From positions 2,108,001 to 2,172,000 of the forward strand of contig CBDEUC010000003.1 in the NCBI GenBank assembly GCA_965243105.1: a DNA stretch of 64,000 nt. The letters run 5' to 3'. The first letter of the stretch is position 1; every line of letters starts with the position of its first letter. The notes below the pieces were generated by a model. That model made no database searches and had not been told where the DNA came from. It saw nothing but the letters and a program-made list of their open reading frames with translations. Shown here piece by piece: positions 53,112 through 64,000 of this stretch. This DNA is from WLWS01 sp965243105 (GTDB lineage: Bacteria > Pseudomonadota > Gammaproteobacteria > Eutrophobiales > Eutrophobiaceae). Made by a program: the position numbers and the translations under genes.

Positions 53112-54251
53112 TTGACCCATAGTGCTCTACTCGCCCTCGAAGACGGTACCGTCTTTCACGGTCGTTCTATTGGAAGTCCTGGTCAAACTGTCGGTGAAGT
53201 CGTATTTAACACCGCGATTACCGGTTACCAGGAAATACTCACTGATCCCTCCTACTCCCGCCAGATTGTCACTCTCACGCAACCGCACATAGGTATCGTT
53301 GGTACCAATGATGAAGATGAAGAGGCAGCCTCGGTTCATGCTGCGGGGCTTGTTATTCGGGATCTGCCAGGATGCATGAGCAACTGGCGTTCAAGGCAAA
53401 GCCTCGGGGATTACCTGGCCGAGCGTAACATTATCGCCATCGCAGATATTGATACGCGCTCGCTGACGCGATTGCTGCGGGATAAGGGTGCGCAAAATGG
53501 TTGCATCATGGCAGGTGACACGATGAACGAGGAAACGGCGCTTGGCCTGGCTCGTGATTTCCCCGGGCTGAAGGGGCTTGACCTGGCACAAGAGGTCACT
53601 GTCCAGGAAAGTTACCAGTGGCACGAGGGGACCTGGAGCCTGGAGGAAGGCATTTCCGAGGGGCCAGCCGAGGAGCAGCGCAGGTGGCACGTGGTGGCAT
53701 ACGACTTCGGCGTAAAACGAAACATCCTGAGAATTCTCTCGGACCTGGGCTGCCGGCTCACCGTTGTGCCGGCCCGTACTCCGGCCAGCGAGGTAATGGC
53801 CCTGGAACCTGACGGTGTCTTCCTGTCCAATGGCCCGGGTGATCCGGATCCATGTGACTATGCGATCACTGCGATCACGGAGATCCTGCAGCAGCAGCTT
53901 CCCGTGTTTGGCATTTGCCTGGGGCACCAGTTACTGGCACTCGCCTGTGGTGCAAAAACCATGAAGATGAAATGCGGTCATCATGGTGCGAATCACCCGG
54001 TGCAGGACCTTGATGGCGGGCAGGTGCTAATTACAAGTCAAAACCATGGCTTTGCGGTGGACGAGGAATCATTACCGGAACAGCTTAGAGCGACTCATCG
54101 CTCTCTTTTTGACGGCACCCTGCAGGGCATTCACCACAATTCGCTACCCGCTTTCGGATTCCAGGGTCATCCCGAGGCAAGCCCGGGTCCCCACGACGTA
54201 AAACCCCTGTTTAACCACTTTATTGACTTGATGGCAGGTCATCATGCCTAA
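53112..54251 (+). CDS. carA: Carbamoyl-phosphate synthase small subunit
   Basis: CarA is the glutaminase subunit that supplies ammonia to CarB for carbamoyl phosphate (arginine and pyrimidines). The TTG at 53112 with GGAG six bases upstream gives 379 residues and the family N-terminus ([19 protein letters not shown]). The longer frame from 53082 adds ten poor residues. The amidotransferase nucleophile is [16 protein letters not shown], with the His of the triad in [11 protein letters not shown] and the conserved HHGANHPVQ. It overlaps carB by eight bases. Confidence 0.97.
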   Translation: MTHSALLALEDGTVFHGRSIGSPGQTVGEVVFNTAITGYQEILTDPSYSRQIVTLTQPHIGIVGTNDEDEEAASVHAAGLVIRDLPGCMSNWRSRQSLGDYLAERNIIAIADIDTRSLTRLLRDKGAQNGCIMAGDTMNEETALGLARDFPGLKGLDLAQEVTVQESYQWHEGTWSLEEGISEGPAEEQRRWHVVAYDFGVKRNILRILSDLGCRLTVVPARTPASEVMALEPDGVFLSNGPGDPDPCDYAITAITEILQQQLPVFGICLGHQLLALACGAKTMKMKCGHHGANHPVQDLDGGQVLITSQNHGFAVDEESLPEQLRATHRSLFDGTLQGIHHNSLPAFGFQGHPEASPGPHDVKPLFNHFIDLMAGHHA

Positions 54252-57200
54252 GCGTACTGACATAGAAAGCATACTTATCATCGGTGCGGGGCCCATCATC
54301 ATTGGCCAGGCATGCGAATTCGATTATTCCGGCGCACAGGCCTGCAAGGCCCTGAAAGAGGAAGGCTTTAGAGTCATCCTGGTTAACTCTAACCCGGCCA
54401 CGATCATGACCGATCCTGAAATGGCTGACGCGACTTACGTGGAACCAGTTGAATGGCAAACCGTTGCCCGAATCATTGAAAAGGAACGTCCTGATGCCCT
54501 GTTACCAACCATGGGTGGGCAAACAGCGCTGAACTGTGCACTTGATCTTGATCGGGAAAAGGTACTTGAGAAATACGGCGTTGAAATGATCGGGGCAACC
54601 AAGGAGGCCATAGACAAGGCGGAAGATCGCGAACGTTTTCGCGTTGCCATGGAAAAGATTGGACTGGCAATGCCAAAGTGCGGTATCGCCCATGACATGG
54701 AACAGGCGCAGGCCGTGGCTGAGGAGCTGGGCTTTCCCATCATCATTCGACCTTCCTTTACCCTTGGGGGTACCGGGGGTGGTATCGCCTACAACCGTGA
54801 AGAATTTGTCGAACTTTGTGCCAGGGGACTGGATGCCTCGCCGACTAACGAAGTATTGCTGGATCAATCCGTGCTTGGCTGGAAAGAGTATGAAATGGAG
54901 GTGGTAAGAGACAGCAAGGATAACTGCATCATTATCTGTTCAATTGAGAACGTGGATCCAATGGGTGTTCATACTGGTGATTCGATTACCATTGCGCCGG
55001 CTCTCACCCTGACGGACAAGGAATACCAGCTGATGCGCGATGCTTCCATCGCAGTTCTTCGTGAGATTGGTGTCGATACGGGCGGATCAAATGTGCAATT
55101 TGGCGTGAACCCGGAAAATGGAGAGCTCGTAGTTATTGAAATGAACCCCAGGGTGTCGCGCTCTTCAGCACTTGCCTCCAAGGCAACCGGGTTTCCCATA
55201 GCCAGGGTCGCGGCAAAACTGGCGGTGGGATATACCCTGGATGAACTTGATAACGAGATCACTGGTGGAGTCACCCCGGCCTCGTTTGAGCCTACTATTG
55301 ATTACATTGTTACCAAGATACCTCGATTTACCTTTGAGAAATTTCCCCGCGCCGATGATCGACTGACTACTCAGATGAAATCAGTCGGTGAAGTGATGGC
55401 CATCGGCAGGACCTTCCAGGAATCTTTACAAAAAGCCCTGAGGGGACTGGAAACCGGTATTGATGGTTTTAATGAAGTACTCGATGCGAGTGCAGCAGAT
55501 GATGCGCGGGAAACGATAGAAGGGGAGCTGAGAGTTCCAAGGGCCAGCCGGCTGCTTTATGTTGCAGAAGCATTCAGACAGGGCATGACAATGGAAGAGG
55601 TCTTTGGCCTGTGCAAGATTGACCCCTGGTTTCTTTTTCAAATTCATGACCTCATTGAAGAAGAAGAAAATCTTCGAGGTACCGATATCGATAGTCTTGA
55701 GCGCGAGTCCCTTCTGCGATTGAAGCGCAAAGGTTTTTCTGACAGGCGCCTGGCAATGCTCACTGGTAGCAGCGAGCATGATGTGAGGCAGCAAAGAAGA
55801 AAACTCGATGTCCACCCGGTTTTTAAGCGGGTGGATTCGGTTGCGGCTGAATTTCCTGCAACCACAGCCTACATGTATTCATCCTACGAGACCGAGTGCG
55901 AAGCGCTACCTTCAAGCAGGGACAAGGTGATGATCCTGGGTGGCGGGCCAAATCGTATAGGGCAGGGCATTGAATTTGATTATTGCTGTGTGCAGGCTGC
56001 GCTGGCGATGCGGGATGCCGGTTACGAAACCATCATGGTGAATTGCAACCCGGAGACGGTATCCACAGACTATGATACTTCGGACAGGTTGTACTTTGAG
56101 CCGCTCACGCTTGAGGATGTCCTGGAGATTATCGAGATAGAAAAGCCCTGGGGAGTGATTGTCCAGTATGGTGGCCAAACCCCTTTAAAGCTCGCTCGTG
56201 ACCTTGAAGCAGCGGGCGCGCCAATAATTGGGACCTCGCCTGATTCCATTGATCTCGCCGAGGACAGGGAAAGATTCCAGAAACTACTGCACGACCTGGA
56301 CCTCATACAACCGCCTAACCGCACAGCGCGGGAGGAAGAGGAAGCTATAGCGCTGGCAGAGGAAATTGGTTATCCACTCGTAGTCCGACCGTCCTATGTT
56401 CTCGGCGGACGGGCCATGGAGATAGTCTATGGCGAGTCCGATCTCAGGAACTACATGAACAGTGCAATCGCTGTTTCAAATGAATCACCGGTGTTACTCG
56501 ACAGGTTTCTCAACAATGCAATTGAAGTTGATGTGGATGCTATCTCCGATGGAGAGAACGTGGTCATTGGCGGCATAATGGAACACATTGAACAGGCTGG
56601 CGTGCATTCCGGTGATTCAGCATGCTCATTACCGCCATTCAGTCTCGGCGAAGAATTGCAGTCGGAACTGGCAGCCCAGGTGAAAAAAATGGCCAGGGGT
56701 TTAAACGTTATCGGCCTGATGAATACCCAGTTTGCTATCCAGGATGACAAGATATACGTTCTCGAAGTGAACCCACGCGCATCAAGAACTGTGCCCTATG
56801 TTTCAAAAGCGACCGGGCAACCGCTGGCAAGGATTGCAGCCCTGACCATGACCGGCCAGTCCTTGCAGCAGCAGGAGGTCAATGACTTTCCAAAAACTGA
56901 CTACTATTCCGTCAAGGAATCCGTTTTTCCGTTTATCAAGTTTCCCGGCGTCGATCCGCTTCTCGGCCCCGAGATGAAGTCTACCGGTGAGGTAATGGGT
57001 GTTGGAGCTACCTTTTCTGACGCCTTTTACAAGGCCAGCCTGGCCACCGGGGAGAAGATTCCACGTGCCGGGCTCGCCTTTATCAGTGTCCGGGACGAAG
57101 ATAAACCTGGTGCACTGGAGCTAGCGAAACAGCTGAATGCTGCAGGTTTTGACCTGTGTGCCACGCATGGGACGGCACAGGTAATCCTGGATGCCGGGCT

Positions 57201-57468
57201 CGACTGTAAAGGTGTTAACAAGGTAAGGGAAGGGCAGCCACACATAGTTGATATGTTGAAAAATGACGAAATTGATTTCATCATTAACACTACGGATGGG
57301 AAAAAAGCCATCGCCGATTCCTACTCGATACGACGAACGGCCCTTCAGCACAAGGTCTTTTATTTAACGACAATCGCCGCGGCCAGGGCCGCTGTCGCAA
57401 CACTGCAGGGGCAGGTGCCAGAGCAGGTAATTTGCCTCCAGGAACTACACCAGGGAGTAAAAGGATGA
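54244..57468 (+). CDS. carB: Carbamoyl-phosphate synthase large subunit
   Basis: CarB makes carbamoyl phosphate from bicarbonate, ammonia and two ATP. The 1074-residue length is standard. It has two homologous ATP-grasp halves: [18 protein letters not shown] near residue 15 with [18 protein letters not shown], and [18 protein letters not shown] near 560 with [19 protein letters not shown]. The C-terminal MGS-like allosteric domain (from about 935) includes [14 protein letters not shown] and [20 protein letters not shown]. Its stop overlaps the greA start (ATGA). Confidence 0.99.
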   Translation: MPKRTDIESILIIGAGPIIIGQACEFDYSGAQACKALKEEGFRVILVNSNPATIMTDPEMADATYVEPVEWQTVARIIEKERPDALLPTMGGQTALNCALDLDREKVLEKYGVEMIGATKEAIDKAEDRERFRVAMEKIGLAMPKCGIAHDMEQAQAVAEELGFPIIIRPSFTLGGTGGGIAYNREEFVELCARGLDASPTNEVLLDQSVLGWKEYEMEVVRDSKDNCIIICSIENVDPMGVHTGDSITIAPALTLTDKEYQLMRDASIAVLREIGVDTGGSNVQFGVNPENGELVVIEMNPRVSRSSALASKATGFPIARVAAKLAVGYTLDELDNEITGGVTPASFEPTIDYIVTKIPRFTFEKFPRADDRLTTQMKSVGEVMAIGRTFQESLQKALRGLETGIDGFNEVLDASAADDARETIEGELRVPRASRLLYVAEAFRQGMTMEEVFGLCKIDPWFLFQIHDLIEEEENLRGTDIDSLERESLLRLKRKGFSDRRLAMLTGSSEHDVRQQRRKLDVHPVFKRVDSVAAEFPATTAYMYSSYETECEALPSSRDKVMILGGGPNRIGQGIEFDYCCVQAALAMRDAGYETIMVNCNPETVSTDYDTSDRLYFEPLTLEDVLEIIEIEKPWGVIVQYGGQTPLKLARDLEAAGAPIIGTSPDSIDLAEDRERFQKLLHDLDLIQPPNRTAREEEEAIALAEEIGYPLVVRPSYVLGGRAMEIVYGESDLRNYMNSAIAVSNESPVLLDRFLNNAIEVDVDAISDGENVVIGGIMEHIEQAGVHSGDSACSLPPFSLGEELQSELAAQVKKMARGLNVIGLMNTQFAIQDDKIYVLEVNPRASRTVPYVSKATGQPLARIAALTMTGQSLQQQEVNDFPKTDYYSVKESVFPFIKFPGVDPLLGPEMKSTGEVMGVGATFSDAFYKASLATGEKIPRAGLAFISVRDEDKPGALELAKQLNAAGFDLCATHGTAQVILDAGLDCKGVNKVREGQPHIVDMLKNDEIDFIINTTDGKKAIADSYSIRRTALQHKVFYLTTIAAARAAVATLQGQVPEQVICLQELHQGVKG

Positions 57469-57941
57469 GTAAATCACCCATGACTGCCAAGGGAGTTGAG
57501 CGTTTGAGGGAGCAACTGACCCACCTGAAAACCGTGGAGCGTCCGAGAATTGTCGAGGCAATAGCCGAGGCGAGAGCCCATGGCGACCTGAGCGAAAATG
57601 CCGAGTACCACGCAGCCCGCGAGCAGCAGAGTTTTGTAGAGGGGAGGATAAACACGATTGAATCTGCGATCGCCGATGCGCAGATAATTGACGTCACGAC
57701 CCTTGACCCAGGCGGTAAGGTTGTTTTCGGGGCAACCGTCGATCTGCTTAATCTTGAAAATGATGACGAAGTCACATACCAGATCGTTGGTGAAGAGGAA
57801 GCAGATATCGACCAGGGCCTGATTTCCATAAGTTCCCCAATTGCACGGGCCATGATTGGCAGGATGGACGGAGACGTCATCGGTGTCGATGCGCCAGGCG
57901 GTGTCAAGGAATACGAGATTCTTGAAGTAAAGTATATTTAA
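57465..57941 (+). CDS. greA: Transcription elongation factor GreA
   Basis: GreA rescues backtracked RNA polymerase by stimulating cleavage of the transcript. ATG at 57465, overlapping the carB stop, gives 158 residues. The N-terminal coiled coil contains the acidic tip region [22 protein letters not shown] with the Asp and Glu that bind the catalytic Mg2+. The C-terminal domain includes [19 protein letters not shown] and [20 protein letters not shown]. The frame extends upstream into carB, but the shorter start fits the family. Confidence 0.97.
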   Translation: MSKSPMTAKGVERLREQLTHLKTVERPRIVEAIAEARAHGDLSENAEYHAAREQQSFVEGRINTIESAIADAQIIDVTTLDPGGKVVFGATVDLLNLENDDEVTYQIVGEEEADIDQGLISISSPIARAMIGRMDGDVIGVDAPGGVKEYEILEVKYI

Positions 57942-58025
57942 AGTGATTAAGTTCCAACTCGCTGGAACAATTTACTTCTTCACATTTAAAACACTTTTCA
58001 ACTGGCATCAATACCCAAACCTTCT

Positions 58026-58640
58026 ATGGCGCGATCCAGAAAAAGCTGGATTAACAGGCAGCAAAAAGATCCTTACGCCAGGGCGGCACGCTCTTCACAT
58101 TACCGGTCACGAGCCGCATTCAAGTTGCAGGAGATCGATGAGCGTGACCAGCTTTTCAAAAAAGCCAGGACTATTATAGATGTCGGGGCCAGCCCCGGTA
58201 GCTGGTCGCAATATGCTGTGTCAAAAACCGGACCTCAAGGCCACATCGTGGCAGTCGATATATTGCCCATCGAGCCAATCGAGAATGTTCATATCATTGA
58301 AGGGGATATTTGCGAGGATGCCATCCTGGAAGCCTGTGTTGCTGCCCTGGAAGGAAAGCCTGTAGACCTTGTAATGTCTGATATTGCCCCCAACTTATCT
58401 GGTGTAAGGACCAGTGACCAGGCTCGAAGTATTTACCTCGCGGAACTCGTGCTCGATTTTGCGGGATCGGTTTTAAACGCGGGCGGTGATTTAGTGATTA
58501 AACTGTTCCAGGGCGAAGGAACCGACACCTACATGGCAGATTTACGTCTTAAATTTCAAAAGGTTATGGTCAGGAAACCAAAAGCCTCCCGGTCCGAGTC
58601 CAGGGAATTTTATGTCCTGGCCAGGGGCTATAAGTTATAG
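58026..58640 (+). CDS. rlmE: 23S rRNA (uridine2552-2'-O)-methyltransferase
   Basis: RlmE (RrmJ/FtsJ) methylates U2552 in the ribosomal A-site. The 204-residue product has the family start ARSRKSWINRQQKDPYARAA, the SAM motif TIIDVGASPGSWSQYAVSK and the K-D-K-E elements (the Lys in RAAFKLQEIDE, Asp in DLVMSDIAPNLSG, Lys in LVIKLFQGEG, Glu in SRSESREFYVLA). It is heat-shock linked in E. coli and precedes ftsH, as here. yhbY, often found next to greA or rlmE, is not between greA and rlmE (about 85 bases). Confidence 0.97.
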   Translation: MARSRKSWINRQQKDPYARAARSSHYRSRAAFKLQEIDERDQLFKKARTIIDVGASPGSWSQYAVSKTGPQGHIVAVDILPIEPIENVHIIEGDICEDAILEACVAALEGKPVDLVMSDIAPNLSGVRTSDQARSIYLAELVLDFAGSVLNAGGDLVIKLFQGEGTDTYMADLRLKFQKVMVRKPKASRSESREFYVLARGYKL

Positions 58641-58752
58641 TGGCCGGCGGTGCTCGTCCCGCATATTTCGCAAGCCCACGACTGAACCAATATGACTTGC
58701 TACAATTCAAACAAAGAGGGCACCGTAGTGCCGAATTATTGAGGATTAACAG

Positions 58753-60696
58753 TTGAACGAAATGGCAAAAAACATGCTGCTCTGGATCATCATCGCCGTG
58801 GTGCTGATGATGGTTTTTCGGAATTTTGGGCCGCAGGGTTACAGCATAAAAGTAGATTATTCGCAGTTTCTCAGTGACGTAAAAACCGGCAAGGTTGATT
58901 ACGTGGAATTTGACGGTAATACGCTGAGTGGCAGGTACGGTGACGGCAATCCGTTTATCACCTATAGCCCTGAGACCAATAACAGCCCGCTTATTGGCAT
59001 CCTGGAAGAAAACCGCGTCAGGTTTTCAAGTATTGAACCCAACAAGGGATCTTTCTGGGCGCAGATCCTGATTTCATGGTTCCCGATCCTGTTGATTTTC
59101 GGAATCTGGATTTACTTTATGAGGCAGATGCAGGGCGGTGGTAGTGGCCGCGGTGCCTTGTCTTTTGGTAAAAGTCGTGCCCGTCTTCTTGGCGAAGACC
59201 AGATAAAGATCACTTTCAACGATGTGGCTGGTGTTGAAGAAGCCAAGGAAGAAGTCGCAGAACTGGTTGAGTTCCTGCGTGACCCCGGCAAGTTTCAGAA
59301 GCTGGGCGGGAAGATCCCGCGCGGAGTACTCATGGTGGGTTCTCCCGGAACCGGTAAGACGCTGCTTGCCAAGGCAATTGCCGGCGAAGCCCGCGTGCCT
59401 TTTTTCACCATATCCGGCTCGGATTTTGTTGAAATGTTTGTGGGCGTCGGCGCGTCGCGTGTAAGGGACATGTTTGAGCAGGCTAAAAAGCATGCGCCCT
59501 GTATTATTTTTATCGATGAAATTGATGCGGTAGGTCGTCATCGCGGTGCCGGGCTCGGTGGTGGTCACGATGAGCGTGAACAAACCCTGAACCAGCTTCT
59601 AGTGGAAATGGATGGGTTTGAAGGCAATGAAGGTGTCATTGTTATAGCTGCGACAAACAGGCCCGACGTCCTCGATCCGGCACTTTTACGTCCGGGTCGT
59701 TTTGACCGACAGGTAGTAGTACCCCTGCCCGATATTCGCGGACGCGAACAGATTCTCAAGGTTCACATGAGAAAAGTTGCCGTGGCCGACGACATCAAGC
59801 CGAATATTATCGCCCGTGGTACACCGGGATTCTCCGGTGCGGATCTCGCCAACCTTATTAACGAGGCAGCGCTGTTTGCAGCGCGAGGTAACAAGAAGCT
59901 CGTTGACATGGAAGATTTCGAGCGCGCCAAGGACAAGATCATGATGGGTGCCGAACGACGCTCGATGGTCATGAGTGAAGAGGAAAAAAAGCTTACTGCT
60001 TATCATGAAGCGGGTCATGCCATCGTCGGCAGGTCGCTACCGTCCCATGATCCGGTTTACAAGGTGACGATCATACCCAGGGGGAGAGCGCTGGGGGTCA
60101 CCATGTTTCTTCCCGAAGAAGACAGGCTCAGTTACAGCAAGAGTTTTCTGGAAGCCCAGTTATGCAGCCTTTACGGTGGTCGAATTGCGGAGGAACTTAT
60201 TTTTGGAAAAGATGCAGTGACCACGGGTGCAAGTAATGACATCGAACGGGCAACGCAGCTTGCCAGGAACATGGTTAGCAAATGGGGCCTGTCCGAAAAA
60301 ATGGGTCCCCTGGCTTACAGTGAAAATGAAGGTGAAGTCTTCCTGGGTCACTCGGTTACCCAGCACTCCAATATTTCCGGTCACACGCAACGGGATATTG
60401 ACGAGGAAATTCGCAAGATCATTGATGAAAATTACGAACGCGCAGAATCCATCCTCAAGGAAAACATGGAAAAACTCCACCTGATGGCAGATGCCCTGAT
60501 CAAGTATGAGACCATTGACACCGATCAGATTACAGACATCATGGAAGGCAAGGTTCCACGAACACCCTCAGGCTGGGATGACGATGACGAGGGCACTTCG
60601 GGTAATTCTGCCGATGAAGACGAGGAAGTAACAATAAGAAAGGAAGATGGTGATACTGGAAGCGAGCCACCGGTAAGCGGTCCTAATCCCGCGTAA
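58753..60696 (+). CDS. ftsH: ATP-dependent zinc metalloprotease FtsH
   Basis: FtsH is an inner-membrane AAA+ protease that degrades damaged membrane proteins and regulators such as sigma32 and LpxC. The 647-residue product has two N-terminal TM helices around a periplasmic domain ([20 protein letters not shown]), the AAA module with [36 protein letters not shown] and the [23 protein letters not shown], then the zinc site [12 protein letters not shown]. The TTG at 58753 has GAGG at 58741 upstream and matches the N-terminus of homologues (MAKN); ATG at 58762 is the alternative. Here glmM follows directly, without folP. Confidence 0.98.
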   Translation: MNEMAKNMLLWIIIAVVLMMVFRNFGPQGYSIKVDYSQFLSDVKTGKVDYVEFDGNTLSGRYGDGNPFITYSPETNNSPLIGILEENRVRFSSIEPNKGSFWAQILISWFPILLIFGIWIYFMRQMQGGGSGRGALSFGKSRARLLGEDQIKITFNDVAGVEEAKEEVAELVEFLRDPGKFQKLGGKIPRGVLMVGSPGTGKTLLAKAIAGEARVPFFTISGSDFVEMFVGVGASRVRDMFEQAKKHAPCIIFIDEIDAVGRHRGAGLGGGHDEREQTLNQLLVEMDGFEGNEGVIVIAATNRPDVLDPALLRPGRFDRQVVVPLPDIRGREQILKVHMRKVAVADDIKPNIIARGTPGFSGADLANLINEAALFAARGNKKLVDMEDFERAKDKIMMGAERRSMVMSEEEKKLTAYHEAGHAIVGRSLPSHDPVYKVTIIPRGRALGVTMFLPEEDRLSYSKSFLEAQLCSLYGGRIAEELIFGKDAVTTGASNDIERATQLARNMVSKWGLSEKMGPLAYSENEGEVFLGHSVTQHSNISGHTQRDIDEEIRKIIDENYERAESILKENMEKLHLMADALIKYETIDTDQITDIMEGKVPRTPSGWDDDDEGTSGNSADEDEEVTIRKEDGDTGSEPPVSGPNPA

Positions 60697-60751
60697 TTCA
60701 ACACTGGACTCCAGCAACCCGGGGTCACCAACCTTCATTAAGCTAACTGAA

Positions 60752-60769
60752 GAGAGGATCGGTCAAATT
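60752..60769 (+). promoter_or_regulatory. Ribosome-binding site and ATT start codon of glmM
   Basis: GAGAGG (60752-60757) precedes ATT at 60767 by nine bases. No ATG, GTG or TTG occurs in this frame between the upstream stop (60674) and the ATG at 60851, which already lies inside the conserved domain. The site therefore decides the start. Confidence 0.6.
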
Positions 60770-62119
60770 TCTACGCTAAAGAAAAAGTACTTTGGTACGG
60801 ATGGAATAAGGGGGAAAGTCGGTGTAGACCCTATAACTCCCGAGTTTGTAATGCGCCTTGGATGGGCTGCGGGTCGTGTACTGGCGAAAGAAGAGAACAA
60901 GGGGCCCGTGTTAATTGGAAAAGATACGCGTCTTTCAGGTTACATGTTTGAGTCAGCCCTGGAGGCCGGTCTTTCAGCCGCAGGCGTGGATATTCGCCTG
61001 GTAGGCCCCATGCCAACACCGGGAATAGCCTATCTTTCACAAAGCACCAGGGCGCAGGCAGGTATCGTCATCAGTGCTTCTCATAACCCTTTTGAAGACA
61101 ATGGCATCAAGTTTTTCTGTAACAACGGCAAAAAACTTTCAGATGAAGTGGAATTAGCCATTGAAACTGAACTTGAAAAACCCTTGCAAGTTGTGGCTTC
61201 AGGTGAACTGGGCAAAGCGAAAAGAATTGATGATGCTGCCAGGCGATATATTGAATATTGCAAATCACGAGTATCACCTGATATTGATTTTAGATCTCTT
61301 AAAATTGTTGTCGATTGCGCACACGGAGCAACTTACGATATAGCGCCACATGTTTTTGAAGAACTTGGTGCCACAGTGGAAGCGATTGGGGCAAGCCCCG
61401 ATGGTGTAAATATTAATAAAGGCTATGGTGCCACCGCACCGGACAACCTGGCCCAGGCGGTATCAGACACACAGGCCGACATTGGAATTGCTCTGGATGG
61501 CGATGGTGACAGGCTGATAATGGTTGATGAAAAAGGCAATGTAGTTGATGGAGACGAAGCGCTTTATATCATAGCGGCGGGGAAATTAGAGACGCTCAAC
61601 GGCGCTGTGGTCGGCACACAGATGAGTAATCTCGGTCTTGAACATGCAATGCTAGGTATGGACCTTGATTTTCACCGTTCTGCGGTTGGAGACAGGTACG
61701 TGATGGAAATGCTCGAAGATAGAGGCCTGAAACTGGGCGGAGAATCCTCAGGTCACATCATCAATCTGAACCTGGCCTCTACCGGTGATGGGATTATTTC
61801 AGGTCTCCAGGTGCTTGAAGCCATGGTGAATAGCCAGCGTTCCCTGAACGAATTGAAAAACGGTATGACCAAGTATCCGCAAAAACTGGTCAACGTAAAA
61901 CTCGACAGGAAAGTCAATCTTTCCGAATTTCCAGCCATCGGTGATGCTGTCAGGGATGTTGAAAGCGAGCTGGGTGAACGTGGACGTGTCCTTTTACGAC
62001 CTTCAGGTACAGAACCACTCGTTCGAGTAATGGTCGAGGGTGAAAATGGAGATGAAGTAGATTCCCTCGTACACAGCCTGGCCGAAAGAGTCGAGCAAGT
62101 ATTAAGCAGCGCCGCCTGA
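60767..62119 (+). CDS. glmM: Phosphoglucosamine mutase, apparent ATT start
   Basis: GlmM converts glucosamine-6-phosphate to glucosamine-1-phosphate for peptidoglycan and LPS precursors. Starting at ATT 60767 gives 450 residues and the correct family N-terminus ([16 protein letters not shown]), while the first ATG (60851) would remove it. The phosphoserine loop is [15 protein letters not shown], the metal loop [14 protein letters not shown], the sugar loop GGESSGHII, and the phosphate-binding loop [15 protein letters not shown]. It follows ftsH by 70 bases. In E. coli folP lies between them. Confidence 0.93.
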   Translation: MSTLKKKYFGTDGIRGKVGVDPITPEFVMRLGWAAGRVLAKEENKGPVLIGKDTRLSGYMFESALEAGLSAAGVDIRLVGPMPTPGIAYLSQSTRAQAGIVISASHNPFEDNGIKFFCNNGKKLSDEVELAIETELEKPLQVVASGELGKAKRIDDAARRYIEYCKSRVSPDIDFRSLKIVVDCAHGATYDIAPHVFEELGATVEAIGASPDGVNINKGYGATAPDNLAQAVSDTQADIGIALDGDGDRLIMVDEKGNVVDGDEALYIIAAGKLETLNGAVVGTQMSNLGLEHAMLGMDLDFHRSAVGDRYVMEMLEDRGLKLGGESSGHIINLNLASTGDGIISGLQVLEAMVNSQRSLNELKNGMTKYPQKLVNVKLDRKVNLSEFPAIGDAVRDVESELGERGRVLLRPSGTEPLVRVMVEGENGDEVDSLVHSLAERVEQVLSSAA

Positions 62120-62382
62120 ACCATTTTCAAAGGTTTCTTGAATTCGTCCGCCCAATCATTAGAATAGCCACTCCTTTTTGTAGGCTTTACGTGATGGTCG
62201 ATGGACACACGGGCAAAGCAGGTTTAATTCATAATCGAAAGATGTGAAATTGCCGCAGGCTAATCGCCTGGCATGGCATTACTTACCTCTTCATGTCCCT
62301 TTAGCTGTTAGCTAAATTCCGTGTCCTTGTGTTATAGATCATTGATTGAAATTTATTTATTCACTTTGAATCAGATTAACCA

Positions 62383-63969
62383 ATGGAAAAATTTGTATTA
62401 GTCGCCGACAAGATTGCCCAGTCGGGTATTGATTACCTCGCCCAGCAGGATGGGCTAAACGTGGATCACATTACCGGCCTGGATGAGGATGGTCTATGCG
62501 AAATCATTGAAAAATACCATGCTGTGCTGGTACGGAGTGCCGTGCAGATAACTGCAAAAGTGATTGATGCCGGGACCAACCTGAAAGTGATTGGTCGTGC
62601 AGGAATCGGGGTGGACAATATTGACGTGGCCCGGGCCACCGAAAAAGGTATCGCCGTGCTAAACACTCCAAATGCCAACGCAACCACAACGGCTGAACTC
62701 ACTATTGCCCATATCCTCTCACTCAGTCGAAACTTGCCTGAAGCCGATCGCTCAATGAAAGCCGGTCTGTGGGAGCGTTCCAGGTTCATGGGGGCAGAAC
62801 TGGCCAACAAGCGTCTCGGCATCTTCGGCTATGGAAACATAGGAAGGATTGTTGCTGCCAGGGCCAAGGGTCTCGGCATGCAGGTAGCCGCTTTTGATCC
62901 CTTTGTAAATGAAGAGGTATTCGTGGCAGACGGTGTAACCAGCATGGACCTGGATGAACTGGTCTCAAGTTCTGATTATTTTACTTTTCACTGCCCGGTC
63001 AATGATAAAACCCGGGGTATCATGAACGCACAGCGAATCCAGTCAATGAAAAAAGGCGCGCGCCTGATTAACTGTGCAAGGGGTGGACTGGTAGATGAAC
63101 AGGCGCTCTACGAAGCCCTGCAGTCCGGGCATCTCGCCGGAGCTGCGCTGGATGTATTTGAAAAGGAGCCACCGGTTGATTCACCCTTGCTATCTCTTGA
63201 TAACGTTGTCCTGACTCCTCATCTTGGTGCATCCACCACCGAGGCACAAACGACTGCGGGAAGTGAGATCGCGCAACAAATTGCAGTTTACCTGGATACT
63301 GGTGAACCTATTAATGCTATTAACCTTCCGCCGGTATCTGCCGAGGAACTTATCAAGATCGCTCCCTACCTTACCCTCGCTCAAAGGCTTGGAAGGCTCC
63401 TCGGTCCAATGATCCCGGAGGCGGTCAAAAATCTCGAGGTGTCCTTGTGTGGTGACGCGGCGGAACGCGATATCAATACCATCAGTACCCAGGCGCTTAT
63501 CGGTTTCCTTGAAGCACATATGTCAGCACCTGTTAACCGGGTTAACGCCAGTCACATCGCAAAGCAACAGGGGCTCGCGGTGTCGCAAACAACGTGTAGC
63601 GAACATCCCGATTACCATGCAACAATCCGGGTGACCGCGAGTCATGGTGACCAGGTGACCACCGTGGAAGGCACACTGTTTGATCATCGGCACCCTCGAT
63701 TGGTGAGAATCAACAATTACGAGATAGAAGCCGTGCTAAGTGGGCACCTGCTTATAACACGTCACAAGGATCAGCCGGGTGTGATTGCAGCCATTGGAAG
63801 CATCATGGCGGAACAGGAAATAAATATTTCCCGTATGCAGCTTGGTATCGTTAACGGGGGAGACATGGCGATGGCCGTGATAGAAGTCTCCCGTGCACTA
63901 TCGCAGGAAGAAATAGAAAAGATCCAGGCTGTCGATGCTGTCTCCCGGACAATGCAGGTGAACCTTTAA
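62383..63969 (+). CDS. serA: D-3-phosphoglycerate dehydrogenase, long form
   Basis: SerA oxidises 3-phosphoglycerate, the first step of serine synthesis. The 528-residue length marks the long form with an intervening domain and a C-terminal ACT domain, unlike the 410-residue E. coli enzyme. The nucleotide motif is LGIFGYGNIGRIVAARAKG; the catalytic region has INCARGGLVDEQAL and VVLTPHLGASTTEAQ (catalytic His). The ACT domain (about 455-528) begins LLITRHKDQPGVIAAIGSIM and probably gives serine feedback. The 263 bases before it hold no other feature I can identify. Confidence 0.96.
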   Translation: MEKFVLVADKIAQSGIDYLAQQDGLNVDHITGLDEDGLCEIIEKYHAVLVRSAVQITAKVIDAGTNLKVIGRAGIGVDNIDVARATEKGIAVLNTPNANATTTAELTIAHILSLSRNLPEADRSMKAGLWERSRFMGAELANKRLGIFGYGNIGRIVAARAKGLGMQVAAFDPFVNEEVFVADGVTSMDLDELVSSSDYFTFHCPVNDKTRGIMNAQRIQSMKKGARLINCARGGLVDEQALYEALQSGHLAGAALDVFEKEPPVDSPLLSLDNVVLTPHLGASTTEAQTTAGSEIAQQIAVYLDTGEPINAINLPPVSAEELIKIAPYLTLAQRLGRLLGPMIPEAVKNLEVSLCGDAAERDINTISTQALIGFLEAHMSAPVNRVNASHIAKQQGLAVSQTTCSEHPDYHATIRVTASHGDQVTTVEGTLFDHRHPRLVRINNYEIEAVLSGHLLITRHKDQPGVIAAIGSIMAEQEINISRMQLGIVNGGDMAMAVIEVSRALSQEEIEKIQAVDAVSRTMQVNL

Positions 63970-63971
63970 TC

Positions 63972-64000
63972 ATGGATATTCGCCCTTTTCGTGGTTATCG
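63972..64000 (+). CDS. Start of a gene cut by the window end, possibly DUF1015
   Basis: Nine codons, MDIRPFRGY, are visible. DUF1015 proteins typically open with an IRPF(R/K) motif, and their genes often follow serA, so this is the likely identity. The start is two bases after the serA stop, so they probably share a transcript. Confidence 0.5.

Overview
The window is about 50% GC, densely packed and almost entirely bacterial-chromosome in character. The backbone order smpB, ratA, rnfH, bamE, fur, recN, nadK, hrcA, grpE, dnaK, dnaJ, dapB ... carA, carB, greA, rlmE, ftsH, glmM is a Gammaproteobacterial supercluster best known from Pseudomonas-like genomes. The Fur and tmRNA details fit the same class. 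The mix of Na+-coupled amino-acid transporters (NSS twice, AGCS once), a UbiD decarboxylase, Lhr and a cytochrome P460 suggests a marine or sediment lineage such as Woeseiales or Chromatiales-like organisms. That last step is inference. No transposase, integrase, phage gene, CRISPR array, tRNA or rRNA was seen.

Layout. 1-5.2 kb: 5'-truncated UbiD decarboxylase, CBS-pair protein, TIGR00266/AIM24 protein, WrbA-like flavodoxin, a SAM methyltransferase and a small coiled-coil protein. 5.2-7.3 kb: ribosome-rescue locus with ssrA (tmRNA, tag ANDDNYALAA) and smpB flanking a UspE-like gene. The last 20 nt of ssrA are duplicated 192 bp away, around a hairpin-rich block. 7.4-11.4 kb: a kinase-HDOD-GAF protein and an NSS transporter, inserted between smpB and ratA. 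11.4-14.0 kb: ratA-rnfH, then a BtuCD-type ABC permease and ATPase. 14.0-23.8 kb: bamE, fur, recN, nadK, the hrcA-grpE-dnaK-dnaJ heat-shock genes (a sigma32-like promoter precedes dnaK) and dapB.

23.8-53.1 kb is an accessory block of about 29 kb between dapB and carA, which are neighbours in related genomes. It holds a probable dapB-coupled operon (hotdog thioesterase, hemerythrin-like protein, exported TPR protein, two paralogous exported four-cysteine proteins, an SDR lacking its catalytic Tyr). It also holds YqiA esterase, GST, a GT-C-like membrane protein, the giant helicase Lhr, a HAD phosphatase, a cytochrome P460 divergent from an OhrR-like regulator with shared palindromes, exonuclease III and a biotin-type carboxyltransferase lacking a biotin domain. 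Next come AGCS and NSS transporters, DUF2244, an exported peroxiredoxin, three successive exported or anchored TPR proteins, MlaC, an XdhC-MocA fusion, a Sel1-repeat kinase and a Rieske protein.

53.1-64 kb: carAB (with a possible attenuator leader), greA, rlmE, ftsH, glmM (apparently starting at ATT), a long ACT-domain serA and the first codons of a probable DUF1015 gene. folP and yhbY, usual neighbours in this cluster, are absent here.

The points most worth a second look are the ssrA 3'-end duplication, the dapB/carA insertion with its Cys-rich exported proteins, the ATT start of glmM, the P460/OhrR operators and the carAB leader.
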